From an uncultured Clostridia bacterium (GTDB taxonomy: Bacteria; Bacillota; Clostridia; Oscillospirales; Acutalibacteraceae): DNA of 64,000 nucleotides. The stretch lies in the NCBI GenBank assembly GCA_947630835.1, contig CANRIZ010000002.1:1-64000 (forward strand). The letters run 5' to 3'. Below the pieces are notes generated by a model, which had not been told where the DNA came from, did not search any database, and was given only the letters and a program-made list of their open reading frames with translations. This document shows positions 50,950 through 60,230 of the stretch, in pieces; the first letter of the stretch is position 1; every line of letters begins with the position of its first letter. Position numbers and translations under genes: made by a program.

Positions 50950-52365
50950 TTAATTTCTGTCTATTAATAGATAATTATTATCTATTTTGCCTCCGCTCAA
51001 AATTTCCCAAATAAGATTTTCAAATTCGGCGCTCAAAAATACGGCCTTTTCGCTCTTGATTTTTAAAGCCCTTACAAGCCTTTCGGGTATTTTTGAAAAA
51101 CTTGTAAGCACATTGTAATACGCGCTCCCCTCGGGACGCTTTGTAAGCGCTCCGTCAAGCAGGGACAGGAAGCAGTCGTTTACAATATCTATTATTTTCT
51201 TGTCTTTAAGCTGCTTTAAATCCGATTTTTCAAAGGGGTTGTTAAAGGAACACAAATTTATAAATTCCCCGAACGACGCCACGCTTGTCCTTGTGACAAA
51301 CTCGCCGACCGCATTTAACACCGGTCTAAGTTTTTCCGCCGTTTCCCGCTTTACGCCAAGCTCGGCAAGGGTTTTTATATATTCCTCTTTTTGACCTCTT
51401 TTTGCAAGCGACAGAGTTCTTGTTATTATATTTGTCGCATGGTTTTTTAAAAAGTTTTCGTTATAAAGCGTTTCGTTATATTTAAATTCTTTTATATGCT
51501 CGGTTTTTATCTCAATTTTATCGTCGGTTATGCTGAGGTTAACCATAGGCGCAGGATAGCCGACGAGCGAACCGACGTTTATCTCATAAAGCACGTTTCC
51601 GTTTTCGGAGGTATAGCTGTCAATCCTCTGCATATGGCTGTGACCTACGAAAACCAATCTCATCCCCGCCTCGCAGAATTTTTCTATATACTCCTCATGC
51701 TTTCCGCAGCAGAGTCCGTGTCCCGAAAGCAGGGGCGAAATGTGCTGATAAAGCAGATGGTGCTCCATACCGATAACGAGCTTGCCTTTTTCTCTCTCCT
51801 GCTTTATTTGGTTTATTATCCATTCAAGGTGGTCCGGAGTAAAGCCGGAAGCTCCCTCGCCGTCCTGGTCGTCAATAAGCGACAAAAGCACAACGTCGTT
51901 GGGAAATTCGATTTTATACGACGACGTTCCAAGATGGGTTATAAACTCCGCCTTTGCCTCGCCCGGTCCGAAATCGTAATACATTTGCCGAAGCTCGGTA
52001 TGCTTGACGGTTTCCACATCGTGAAAAACCTCGTCGCCCGAATACCGTCTTGCGTTTTGGTCACAGCACCAATCGTGAGTCGCAAGGGTGACGTAAACCG
52101 GCTTTTTCTGTTTGAATTTATACAGCTTTTCGAGCATTTCCTCATGGCTTGCCCTCTCGCCGTCGTCGCTGACGTCGCCGACTATCATTAAAGCGTCGGT
52201 GTCGCTTTGCGATATGATTTTGAGCGCCGCGTCGATTATTGCGCCGGTTTCGGCAAGGCATTTTTGGTCGGTGGCGCTTCTTCTCTCGTATGCGCTTCCG
52301 CTTATGCCGAGAGTTTTTGAATAATGATGTGTGTCCGCAATAAACGTCAATTTGGTTTTTCCCAT
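50950..52365 (-). CDS. Metallophosphoesterase
   Basis: 471 residues. Calcineurin-like motifs in order: FIADTHHY (about 9), VGDVSDDG (about 63), ATHDW (about 93, usually GNHD), GMEHHLLYQH and VGHSHMQRI. They bind two metals. The C-terminal 200 residues are helical and not recognised. The usual GNHE/D is replaced by ATHDW. No signal peptide, so it is cytoplasmic. It follows mtnA by 19 bp, so it may be the last gene of the nucleoside salvage run, but the substrate is unknown. Confidence 0.82.
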   Translation of the reverse strand: MGKTKLTFIADTHHYSKTLGISGSAYERRSATDQKCLAETGAIIDAALKIISQSDTDALMIVGDVSDDGERASHEEMLEKLYKFKQKKPVYVTLATHDWCCDQNARRYSGDEVFHDVETVKHTELRQMYYDFGPGEAKAEFITHLGTSSYKIEFPNDVVLLSLIDDQDGEGASGFTPDHLEWIINQIKQEREKGKLVIGMEHHLLYQHISPLLSGHGLCCGKHEEYIEKFCEAGMRLVFVGHSHMQRIDSYTSENGNVLYEINVGSLVGYPAPMVNLSITDDKIEIKTEHIKEFKYNETLYNENFLKNHATNIITRTLSLAKRGQKEEYIKTLAELGVKRETAEKLRPVLNAVGEFVTRTSVASFGEFINLCSFNNPFEKSDLKQLKDKKIIDIVNDCFLSLLDGALTKRPEGSAYYNVLTSFSKIPERLVRALKIKSEKAVFLSAEFENLIWEILSGGKIDNNYLLIDRN

Positions 52366-52384
52366 AAAATCAGCTCTGTTTCCG

Positions 52385-53428
52385 TTAAAACAAATTTTTA
52401 ATATCCTCGGGCTTAAAAACGCCCTTTTCCGTTACAAAACAGGTTATAAGCGAAGCGTCCGTTATATCGAACGCAGGATTTAGCGCGCCGACAGCTTCGG
52501 GCGTCATTCTTTCGGCGTACCACATTTCGGATACCTCGCGCTCGTCCCGCATTTCAATGGCAATGTCATCGCCGGTCAAAGCGCTTTTGTTAAAGGTTGA
52601 AAGCGGAGCGCAGACGTAAAAAGGTATGCCGTAATATTTTGCGAGCGCCGCAACTCCCGAAGTGCCGATTTTATTTGCGGTATCGCCGTTTAACGCTATC
52701 GAATCCGCTCCGACGCTTACGGCGTCAACAAGCCCGTTTTTCATAACGTAGGAAGCCATATTGTCGCAAATTACCGTTACGTCTATTCCCGCCTGCGAAA
52801 GCTCAAATGCAGTAAGCCTTGCCCCCTGAAGCAGAGGACGCGTTTCGTCGGCGTAAACCTTTATTTCCTTTCCTTGTTCTTTCAGCACATAAACGGGCGC
52901 AAGCGCAGTTCCGTATTTAACGCAGGCAAGTCTGCCCGCATTGCAATGGGTTAAAACGGCCTTGCAATCCCTTAAAAGCCGAGCGCCGTAATTGCCTATG
53001 CTTTTACAGCGGAGTATATCGTCGCTATGTATCGATAAAGCCTTATCCTGCAAGGCTTTCTTAATTATGTCAAGGGCTTCGCCTTTACACAAGAAAAGCG
53101 TATTTTTCATCTCATTTACCGCCCAGGAAAGGTTTACGGCGGTAGGTCTTGAAGAAATTAAATACTCGCAGTTAGAGTTAAATTCTTTTATGAAATCCTC
53201 TTTTGTCCGTGCCCCGCTGTTATTGGCAAGCACGGACAGCGCTATTGCCGCAGAAACGCCTATGCCGGGCGCTCCCCTGAGTTTAAGGAGTTTAATAGCG
53301 TCGTATATCTCTTCCCTTGTTTTCAGCGAAAGCTGAACGTATTTATTGGGAAGCTCGGTTTGGTCAACAATAACCAGAGCGTTATTCGCGGTATCATAGC
53401 TTACGGTTTCGCCCTTCATATCGAACAT
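52385..53428 (-). CDS. mtnA: Methylthioribose-1-phosphate isomerase
   Basis: 347 residues. MtnA family motifs: LKLRGAPGIGVSAAIALS near residue 49, THCNAGRLACVKYGTAL with the active Cys near 163, ADETRPLLQGARLTAFEL near 190 and GADSIALNGDTANKIGT near 238. It isomerises 5-methylthioribose-1-phosphate to 5-methylthioribulose-1-phosphate. ATG 53428 follows GGGGAAATG; the longer frame is not needed. It lies 4 bp after the purine nucleoside phosphorylase gene. Later genes of methionine salvage (mtnB, mtnW) are absent. Confidence 0.93.
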   Translation of the reverse strand: MFDMKGETVSYDTANNALVIVDQTELPNKYVQLSLKTREEIYDAIKLLKLRGAPGIGVSAAIALSVLANNSGARTKEDFIKEFNSNCEYLISSRPTAVNLSWAVNEMKNTLFLCKGEALDIIKKALQDKALSIHSDDILRCKSIGNYGARLLRDCKAVLTHCNAGRLACVKYGTALAPVYVLKEQGKEIKVYADETRPLLQGARLTAFELSQAGIDVTVICDNMASYVMKNGLVDAVSVGADSIALNGDTANKIGTSGVAALAKYYGIPFYVCAPLSTFNKSALTGDDIAIEMRDEREVSEMWYAERMTPEAVGALNPAFDITDASLITCFVTEKGVFKPEDIKNLF

Positions 53429-53432
53429 AAAA

Positions 53433-54233
53433 TCACATTTCCCCGACTGTTTTTTCAATTAGCCTTTGAAGCTCCCTGCCCTTCCTTGCGCCGGTTTCAA
53501 GCACTTCCTCCTCGGTGAGAGGCTGTTTCAGTATTCCAGCCGCCATATTCGTTATAAGCGAAAAGGCAAGCACCCTCATTTTACAATGGTTTGCCGCAAT
53601 TACCTCGGGTACGGTTGACATTCCCACGGCGTCCGCTCCGAGCAGTCGAAACGCCCTGATTTCCGCCGGCGTTTCATACGAAGGCCCCGTACAGCCTAAG
53701 TAAACGCCCTTTTTAATATCCGTTTTGAGCTCCGAAGCGCATTTTTCGGCAATTTCCCTCAATTCGGGATTGTAGGCAAAGCTCATATCGGGGAACCTGA
53801 CGCCGAATCTTTCGTCGTTTTTCCCTATAAGCGCATTAGTGCCCATAAAGTTTATATGGTCGGTAATCAGCATAATATCGCCTACCGAAAATTGAGTGTT
53901 TATTCCGCCGGCGGCATTGGTAACTATAAGATTTTTTGCGCCGAGCATAAAAAGCGTTCTTACGCCCGCAACAACCTGTTCCATGGAATAGCCCTCGTAA
54001 AAATGGAACCTCCCCTGCATACAGGCTACCTTTTTGCCCGAAAGCTCGCCGAAAACGAACCTGCCCATATGACCGGGAGCTGTCGAAACGGGAAATCCCT
54101 CAAGCTCGCCGTAATCAATATAAATCGGGTTTTTAACGGCGTCGGCAAGCCCGCCGAGCCCGGAGCCGAGTATAATTGCCGTTTCCGGAGTGAAATCAAT
54201 TTTTGCCTTGATATATTCGACCGTATTTTCCAT
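53433..54233 (-). CDS. Purine nucleoside phosphorylase (6-oxopurine type)
   Basis: 266 residues, trimeric PNP family. Motifs: ILGSGLGGLAD, GRFHFYEGYSMEQV, VTNAAGGINTQFSVGDIM, GPSYETPAEIRAFR with its Glu, and SLITNMAAG whose Asn reads a 6-oxo group. MTA phosphorylases usually have Asp-Tyr-Asp in that place, so this enzyme prefers inosine- or methylthioinosine-like substrates. Its ATG shares one base with the mtaD stop. Inference: it splits methylthioinosine into hypoxanthine and methylthioribose-1-phosphate for MtnA. Confidence 0.9.
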   Translation of the reverse strand: MENTVEYIKAKIDFTPETAIILGSGLGGLADAVKNPIYIDYGELEGFPVSTAPGHMGRFVFGELSGKKVACMQGRFHFYEGYSMEQVVAGVRTLFMLGAKNLIVTNAAGGINTQFSVGDIMLITDHINFMGTNALIGKNDERFGVRFPDMSFAYNPELREIAEKCASELKTDIKKGVYLGCTGPSYETPAEIRAFRLLGADAVGMSTVPEVIAANHCKMRVLAFSLITNMAAGILKQPLTEEEVLETGARKGRELQRLIEKTVGEM

Positions 54234-55525
54234 TACGCATTAAGCTCCTTTACAATATCGTTCACCGTTTTATTGCACAGACTGCCTATTTTTTCAACGT
54301 CAACGGTCATAAATTCGCCGTTTTCGTAAAGCGTTCTGCCGTCAACCATAGTAAGGATTACGTCGGATTTTTCGGCGGAATAGACTATATTGTTGATAAC
54401 GTTGTAATCGGGATACATATTGGGCGAGTCAAGCGAAATTACGGCAAGGTCAGCCTTATAGCCCTCTTTTATAACTCCGCAGTCATATCTGCCCTGCGCT
54501 GCCGCACCGTTAACAGTTGCCATTTTAAGCACGTCCTTGGGGCTTACGATATCCGCCCTGCGGTAAATTCCCTTGGGCAATATCGCCGCAAGGTACATTT
54601 CCCTGAGCATATCCAAGCCGTTGTTGCTTGAAGCGGAGTCCGTCCCCAGGGCAAGATTTATACCGCTGTTTAAAATTTTAAAGCTGTCCAAAACGCCGCT
54701 TCCGAGCTTTAAATTACTTGCCGGACAGGTGACTATGCTTGCGTTTTTTTCTTTGAGCAATTCAATATCTTCGTCCTCAATCCAAACGCAGTGGGCAAAA
54801 AGGCATTTGGAATCGAGGATTTTACTGTCGTAAAAAAGCCTTGCGGGGGTTTTGCCGTATTTCTTTTTACAGTTTTCGTGTTCCGATTTTGTCTCGGACA
54901 TATGGATATGGGTTATAAAATCCCTTGTACGGGTATATTCGCCGAACTGTTCAATCATGGAAAGAGTGTTTGTATATTCGGCGTGGAGGGAAAAATCGAT
55001 TTTAATTCTTCCGTTTTGAGTATTATGATATTTTTCTGCGGCGTCAATAGCCTCCGCAACCCTGTCGTCCTTCATAAAATCGACGTCGGAAAAGGAGGTT
55101 ACGGAACGGCAGAAATTTGTTTTCATTCCGCTTTCCGAGGCGGCTTTGATAACGCCGTCGGCAAAAAAATACATATCGGAATAAGAAGTTGTGCCGCTTC
55201 TTAACATCTCCGCGGCAGAGAGCATTGTACCGTAATATGCCCTTTCGCAGTTTAATCTGTCCTCAAAAGGGAAAACCCTTTCGTTTAGCCAGCGGTCAAG
55301 CGGCAGATTTTCGGCGTAGCCACGCAGCAAGGTCATGGGCGAATGGGTGTGAGCGTTAACAAGCCCCGGTATAAGAACCTTATTTTTGCCGTCGTATACT
55401 CTGCCGTAATCGCCCTCGGGCTTTTCCCTGCCTACATAGCAAATCTTATCGCCCTTAACGCCGACATACATATTTTTTCGGTATTCAAAATTTTCGTCAA
55501 CAATTCCTATTTTTTGAAATAACAT
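54233..55525 (-). CDS. mtaD: 5-methylthioadenosine/S-adenosylhomocysteine deaminase
   Basis: 430 residues of the amidohydrolase superfamily. Metal ligands in LVNAHTHSPMTLLRGYAENLPL (HTH near 60), LHAEYTN, AHCVWIEDED and LGTDSASSNNGLDM (Asp near 280). PLDRWLNERVFP is typical of the MtaD branch. It deaminates MTA to methylthioinosine (and SAH to SIH). GGGAGGA precedes the ATG at 55525. First gene of the mtaD-PNP-mtnA cluster. Confidence 0.9.
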   Translation of the reverse strand: MLFQKIGIVDENFEYRKNMYVGVKGDKICYVGREKPEGDYGRVYDGKNKVLIPGLVNAHTHSPMTLLRGYAENLPLDRWLNERVFPFEDRLNCERAYYGTMLSAAEMLRSGTTSYSDMYFFADGVIKAASESGMKTNFCRSVTSFSDVDFMKDDRVAEAIDAAEKYHNTQNGRIKIDFSLHAEYTNTLSMIEQFGEYTRTRDFITHIHMSETKSEHENCKKKYGKTPARLFYDSKILDSKCLFAHCVWIEDEDIELLKEKNASIVTCPASNLKLGSGVLDSFKILNSGINLALGTDSASSNNGLDMLREMYLAAILPKGIYRRADIVSPKDVLKMATVNGAAAQGRYDCGVIKEGYKADLAVISLDSPNMYPDYNVINNIVYSAEKSDVILTMVDGRTLYENGEFMTVDVEKIGSLCNKTVNDIVKELNA

Positions 55526-55539
55526 TTTTCCTCCCGATT

Positions 55540-55566
55540 AAAAACGGCAGAATAAAACATCTGCCG
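55540..55566 (-). terminator. Terminator after the cyclophilin gene
   Basis: CGGCAGA pairs with TCTGCCG; TTTTTAATC follows on the minus strand. Confidence 0.8.
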
Positions 55567-55579
55567 CGTCAATTTAAAA

Positions 55580-56179
55580 TTATACCGTTTCTATTGTAAT
55601 TTCCTCAATCACAACGTCGTTTATGGGCTTGTTTTGGAAAAAATCCACCTTGACACCGGCAATTTTATCCACGGTATCCATACCCTCGATTACCTGACCG
55701 AAGACGGTATGGTGATAATCGAGCCACGGCGTTCCTCCGAGCTTCTCGTAATTCTCGATACAGCTTGTGGGATAAGAGGCTTCGTCCGCGCTTCTGAGCT
55801 GATCAAGCATATCGTCGGAAACCTCCTTTGCCTGGACTATAAAGAACTGACTGCCGTTTGTTCCCGGACCGGCGTTCGCCATGGAAAGAGCGCCCCTGAT
55901 ATTGTGAAGCTCGGGACTGAACTCATCCTCAAACGGCGCGCCCCAAATGCTTTCGCCGCCCATACCCGAGCCTGTCGGGTCGCCGCCCTGAATCATAAAA
56001 TCGTTAATTACCCTATGGAATATAAGCCCGTTATAATATCCGTTTTGGGCGTGGGTTATGAAATTCTCGACCGCCTTGGGAGCTGCTTCGGGGAAAAACT
56101 TAATTTTAATATCCCCCATATTTGTTTTCATAACGGCTATCTTTTCGCCTACAGAGGCGTTTGCAAGCTGATTAATCAT
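55580..56179 (-). CDS. Cyclophilin-type peptidyl-prolyl isomerase
   Basis: 199 residues. [30 protein letters not shown] carries the active Arg, and [12 protein letters not shown] the second conserved segment. No signal peptide, so it is cytoplasmic. The insertion around [28 protein letters not shown] is longer than in the smallest cyclophilins but common in Clostridia. Single gene between the FtsX permease gene and its terminator, 21 bp after the permease stop, so it could be read from that transcript. Confidence 0.93.
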   Translation of the reverse strand: MINQLANASVGEKIAVMKTNMGDIKIKFFPEAAPKAVENFITHAQNGYYNGLIFHRVINDFMIQGGDPTGSGMGGESIWGAPFEDEFSPELHNIRGALSMANAGPGTNGSQFFIVQAKEVSDDMLDQLRSADEASYPTSCIENYEKLGGTPWLDYHHTVFGQVIEGMDTVDKIAGVKVDFFQNKPINDVVIEEITIETV

Positions 56180-56200
56180 CTTTTTTCTTCTCCTGTCTAA

Positions 56201-59200
56201 TTATTCAACGCTTTTCAGCGATTCTACCATATCTATCGCTTTTAGCCTAAAGCTCATAAGGAAATTAACGAATACCGCAAATATCGCCGTAAGAGCTATA
56301 CTGAAAACATAGCTGTACCAGCTTATATACCTGCCGAACATCATAGTATCCGTTTCAACCGACCTCATAACGAAAATATGAAGCGCCGTTCCCAACACGA
56401 CTCCTATAACCGCGCCCATTATTGTGAGAATGATATTTTCGCGGTAGACGTACTTTTCAACCTCGTCGTCAAAGAAGCCGAGAACCTTAAGCGTTGCAAG
56501 CTCCCTTGTACGCTCGGTTATATTTATATTGTTAAGGTTATAAAGCACTACAAAGGCAAGCAAGCCTGCGGATATTATCATAAGCGCAACGATTATCATA
56601 AGCTTATCCATTGTGCTGTCAACCTGCCGCTGAGTATCGGAATTCATGGTGACGGACGTAACGCCGTCAATTTTAAGTATGCTCTTTGAAAGCTCCTCGT
56701 TATTGGTTGCCGAGCTTCTCAAAAGCAGGGTGTTGAGCGACGGAGACTCGCCGAACAGACTGTTGTATGTTGCCGGCGACATATATATATAATGGTATAT
56801 ATAGTTCTCGACAATGCCCGCTATAGGTATTTCGATAGTGGGTTCGCCCTCTTTTTCCGATTTAAGCGTTATTTTATCGCCGACCTCAACGCCGAGCAAA
56901 TCCGCAAGCTTTTCGGTTACAAGCACGGTGTTGTCGCTAAGCTTATAGGATTTATTGCCCGTCCTCGATTTAAGGGTAATATAGTCGCCTAAGAAATCGA
57001 CATTTTGGGGCACAACGGTATATGCCTCGTTTTCCTTATCCCCTGCCTGCGCGTAATTAAGGGTTCTGTATATTTGAAGATAATCGTCTACGCCGGACGT
57101 TCTTTGAATTTCGGCAAGCAAATGTCTGCGCTCCGTTCTTGTGAGCGCTTCGTTTACCGTAACCGTGCCGTCATAGTTCCATATCTTATTAAACTGGTTG
57201 CCGGTCATGGAGGAAACGGAATCCCTTATGCCGAAGCCGACAAGCAGCAGCGCCATACAGCCCGCAACGCCGAAAACGGTCATAAACAGCCGCTTCTTAT
57301 ACCTGAAAAGATTTCTGAGCGCCGATTTCTGCGAGAAATTAAGACGAAGCCAAAAGCCGTCGATTTTTTCAAGTAAAATCTTCTTGCCGACCTTGGGAGC
57401 TTCCGGACGCATAAGCGAAGCGGGAGTTTCCTTCAAATACTTTCTGCTTGCTATAAGCGCGGCGCCGGTTGTGCAAACAACCGCTATAACAACGGCAATA
57501 AGCGCGTATATCAGATTAGGCGTAACAATGGTTTTGTTAAGATTTACATAAACCACCCTATACGTTTCGACAACAAGCCTCGGTATAAGAGCCTCGCCCA
57601 AAACCACGCCTATAACGCCCCCCGCAAGGGTTGCGTAAAAAGCATAGAGAAAATACTTTTTCGTAATTTCAAACTTACTGTAACCCAAAGCCTTGAAAGT
57701 GCCTATTTGCGTTCTCTGTTCCTCAACCATTCTCGTCATGGTGGTAAGGCTGACAAGGGCGGCTACGATAAAGAAAATTATCGGGAACATAAGTCCTATA
57801 GCGGAAATTCCGCCCGCGTCGTTCTTAAAAGACGCATAAGAGGCAATAGCCTCCCTGCCCGTAACGTACCATACGGGTTCTTCCGTATTACGGATTTTTT
57901 CCTTATATTTATCAAGCTTTGCCTGGGCGTCGTTGAGCTCCTCAACTATTTCGTCCTTTGAAAGCTCGTATTCCTCTTTCGCGGTATTCAACTGGTTCTG
58001 CTTTTCCGTAACCGTCTTTTGAGCTTCGGCAATTTCCTTATCGCCGTCCGCAAGCTTTTGCCGCGCTTCGGCTATGGTTTCGGGACTCCCGTTTATTATC
58101 GACTCCGCGTCGGAAATTCGCTGCTGAGCCGTTTGAATACTTCTTGCAAGGGTATCGAGCTGGGTTTGATACACCTGGGCGGTCGCCTTGTATCCGAACA
58201 CGGTAAACGCCGCTTCGGCGTACTCGTCGTTGGTCATCTTTGCGGCGTTAACCCTAAGCTCCTCCTCTAACTTTTCGATAGTTTTATTCGCCTGCTCAAG
58301 CTGCTTGCTTGCGGTTTCATGCCTTGCTTTAAGGTCGTTTAAAGTGACCTTTGCCTCTTCAAGCTGTTTTTTGCTGTCGTCAAGGCCCATTTCCTGCATA
58401 TTGAGCATTTCCTGAGCGTCGGCAATTTCCTGCTTTTTGGCGTCAATTTCCGCCTGGGCGGTGTTTAACTCGGATTGATTGGAGGAAAGCGTTTCGTAGG
58501 TTTTGGAAAACTCGTCCATTACCGCCTGTTTTCTTGCTTCAAACTTATCCTCCGCCTTTGAAATAAGGTCAACCGATTCCTTTTGAAATTCGTCAAACCT
58601 TACGGCGCATCGAGTTTCGGCAATGCTCCTTATATTGGACTCTACGCCCTCGACAAGATTTTCGTATCTGCTTGAAAAACAGTTGAGCGCCATAGCATTG
58701 TCAACGGTTATAAAAATCTTTGTATAAGCGGAAAGAGAAAACGCTTCCTTGGGAACTACTATAAAGCCGTCAACGGTGCCGTCGCCTATAGAGGCGTTTC
58801 CGCGCTCGTTATCGAGGTAGTATGAAGTTGTGCCGACGCCCACAATAGTAAAGCTGTCGGTCGCAAGGGTTTCGCTTACATCGGTATCGTTGCCCGTACT
58901 CAGCTTAATGGTATCGCCGATTTTATAGCCCGATTCATCGAGGAATTTTTTATCGGCAATACATTCGTCATATGCTTCGGGGAACCTGCCCTGATTTACT
59001 TTAATCAGATTTATGGAATCATTAAGCGATATAACCGACGTAACCACCTCGGCTTTGTCGCTTGAGCAAAGAAAATCTCCGTTATATGCGCCCTCTGCGC
59101 CCGAAACGCCGCTGATTTTGATTATCTCTTTAATATCGCTGTCCGTTACTCCGAGAGTGCCCTGCACGCATATATCCATAAGGTTTTCAACGTCGTAAAC

Positions 59201-59350
59201 GCTGTCCGCCGACTTACGCATTGCCGGGGCGGCCGACTTTATGCCCGCAAAGAAAGCCGTTCCGAGAGTAACTATTAAAATAATCGAAAGGAATCTGGTA
59301 AAGCTCGCTTTGACTTCACGCCTGAATTCCTTTTTAATAGGTTTAGTCAT
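56201..59350 (-). CDS. ABC transporter permease, double FtsX domain with a long extracellular coiled coil
   Basis: 1049 residues. N-terminal helix (about 18-40), an extracytoplasmic domain, then a long predicted coiled coil (about 255-485; repeated Lys/Glu/Gln heptads such as LNTAQAEIDAKKQEIADAQ), an FtsX module of three helices (about 510-635), another external domain, and a second FtsX module (about 915-1040) with ITERTRELATLKVLGFFDDEV. The coiled coil reaching outside resembles adaptor-like parts of MacA or EntT-type exporters. It follows its ATPase gene by 12 bp. Substrate unknown. Confidence 0.85.
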   Translation of the reverse strand: MTKPIKKEFRREVKASFTRFLSIILIVTLGTAFFAGIKSAAPAMRKSADSVYDVENLMDICVQGTLGVTDSDIKEIIKISGVSGAEGAYNGDFLCSSDKAEVVTSVISLNDSINLIKVNQGRFPEAYDECIADKKFLDESGYKIGDTIKLSTGNDTDVSETLATDSFTIVGVGTTSYYLDNERGNASIGDGTVDGFIVVPKEAFSLSAYTKIFITVDNAMALNCFSSRYENLVEGVESNIRSIAETRCAVRFDEFQKESVDLISKAEDKFEARKQAVMDEFSKTYETLSSNQSELNTAQAEIDAKKQEIADAQEMLNMQEMGLDDSKKQLEEAKVTLNDLKARHETASKQLEQANKTIEKLEEELRVNAAKMTNDEYAEAAFTVFGYKATAQVYQTQLDTLARSIQTAQQRISDAESIINGSPETIAEARQKLADGDKEIAEAQKTVTEKQNQLNTAKEEYELSKDEIVEELNDAQAKLDKYKEKIRNTEEPVWYVTGREAIASYASFKNDAGGISAIGLMFPIIFFIVAALVSLTTMTRMVEEQRTQIGTFKALGYSKFEITKKYFLYAFYATLAGGVIGVVLGEALIPRLVVETYRVVYVNLNKTIVTPNLIYALIAVVIAVVCTTGAALIASRKYLKETPASLMRPEAPKVGKKILLEKIDGFWLRLNFSQKSALRNLFRYKKRLFMTVFGVAGCMALLLVGFGIRDSVSSMTGNQFNKIWNYDGTVTVNEALTRTERRHLLAEIQRTSGVDDYLQIYRTLNYAQAGDKENEAYTVVPQNVDFLGDYITLKSRTGNKSYKLSDNTVLVTEKLADLLGVEVGDKITLKSEKEGEPTIEIPIAGIVENYIYHYIYMSPATYNSLFGESPSLNTLLLRSSATNNEELSKSILKIDGVTSVTMNSDTQRQVDSTMDKLMIIVALMIISAGLLAFVVLYNLNNINITERTRELATLKVLGFFDDEVEKYVYRENIILTIMGAVIGVVLGTALHIFVMRSVETDTMMFGRYISWYSYVFSIALTAIFAVFVNFLMSFRLKAIDMVESLKSVE

Positions 59351-59362
59351 AGCTAACTTCCT

Positions 59363-60064
59363 TTACCATTCAATATATTCAACAGGCGTAGGCTTTTGGT
59401 TGAGCAAAAGCTTATCGACTCTTCCGTTCTTTACTTTAATTACCTTGTCCGCCATAGGCGCAAGCGCAGAGTTGTGAGTTATAACTACAACGGTCATTCC
59501 CTTTTCGCGGCAGGTATCCTGCAAAAGCTTTAATATTGATTTGCCCGTAATATAGTCAAGCGCGCCCGTAGGTTCGTCGCATAAGAGCAGCTTGGGATTT
59601 TTGGCGAGCGCTCTCGCTATGGACACCCTCTGCTGTTCGCCGCCCGAAAGCTGCGCCGGAAAATTGTCAAGCCTGTTTGAAAGGCCGACTTCCTTTAACA
59701 CATCCACCGCTTTAAGCGGGTTCTTTGAAATTTGCATGGAAAGCTCTACGTTTTCAATAGCCGTAAGATTTCCTACGAGGTTATAAAACTGAAAAACAAA
59801 GCCTACGTCGTCTCTCCTGTAAGCGGTAAGCTGTGCCTCGTTATATTTTGTTATATCAACATTGTCAACGTAAAGGCTTCCGGAGGTTGCGGTATCCATT
59901 CCTCCGAGGATATTAAGGATGGTCGTTTTGCCCGCGCCGCTGGGACCGACTACAACAACGAACTCGCCCTTTTCTATACCGAAGCCTATCTCATCAAGCG
60001 CCTTGATTTCAACCTCGCCGGTTTTATAAGTTTTTGTAATATTTCTTACTTCAATAAACGCCAT
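59363..60064 (-). CDS. ABC transporter ATP-binding protein (LolD/MacB type)
   Basis: 233 residues. Walker [13 protein letters not shown], signature [15 protein letters not shown], Walker [13 protein letters not shown], switch [22 protein letters not shown]. The GALDYITG after Walker B is typical of the LolD/FtsE/MacB class that powers FtsX-fold permeases. First gene of the pair with the permease at 56201. It could in principle also serve the ATPase-less MacB-like permease at 19 kb, but that is not adjacent. Confidence 0.92.
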   Translation of the reverse strand: MAFIEVRNITKTYKTGEVEIKALDEIGFGIEKGEFVVVVGPSGAGKTTILNILGGMDTATSGSLYVDNVDITKYNEAQLTAYRRDDVGFVFQFYNLVGNLTAIENVELSMQISKNPLKAVDVLKEVGLSNRLDNFPAQLSGGEQQRVSIARALAKNPKLLLCDEPTGALDYITGKSILKLLQDTCREKGMTVVVITHNSALAPMADKVIKVKNGRVDKLLLNQKPTPVEYIEW

Positions 60065-60184
60065 TTTATAACCTCTTTTGTTTTAAAAGTGATAAATACA
60101 CAAATTAATTTTATCATATTTCTTCGTGAATTTCCATAGTAAAAGTAATTATTTATATTATGTTCATATATTAAATTCAGAAAA

Positions 60185-60209
60185 ATAAAGAGCCACAGTG
60201 CTGTGGCTC
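60185..60209 (-). terminator. Terminator after the surface protein gene
   Basis: GAGCCACAG pairs with CTGTGGCTC; TTTATTTTTC follows on the minus strand. Confidence 0.85.
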
Positions 60210-60230
60210 AAAATCTCATATTAAATTAAA

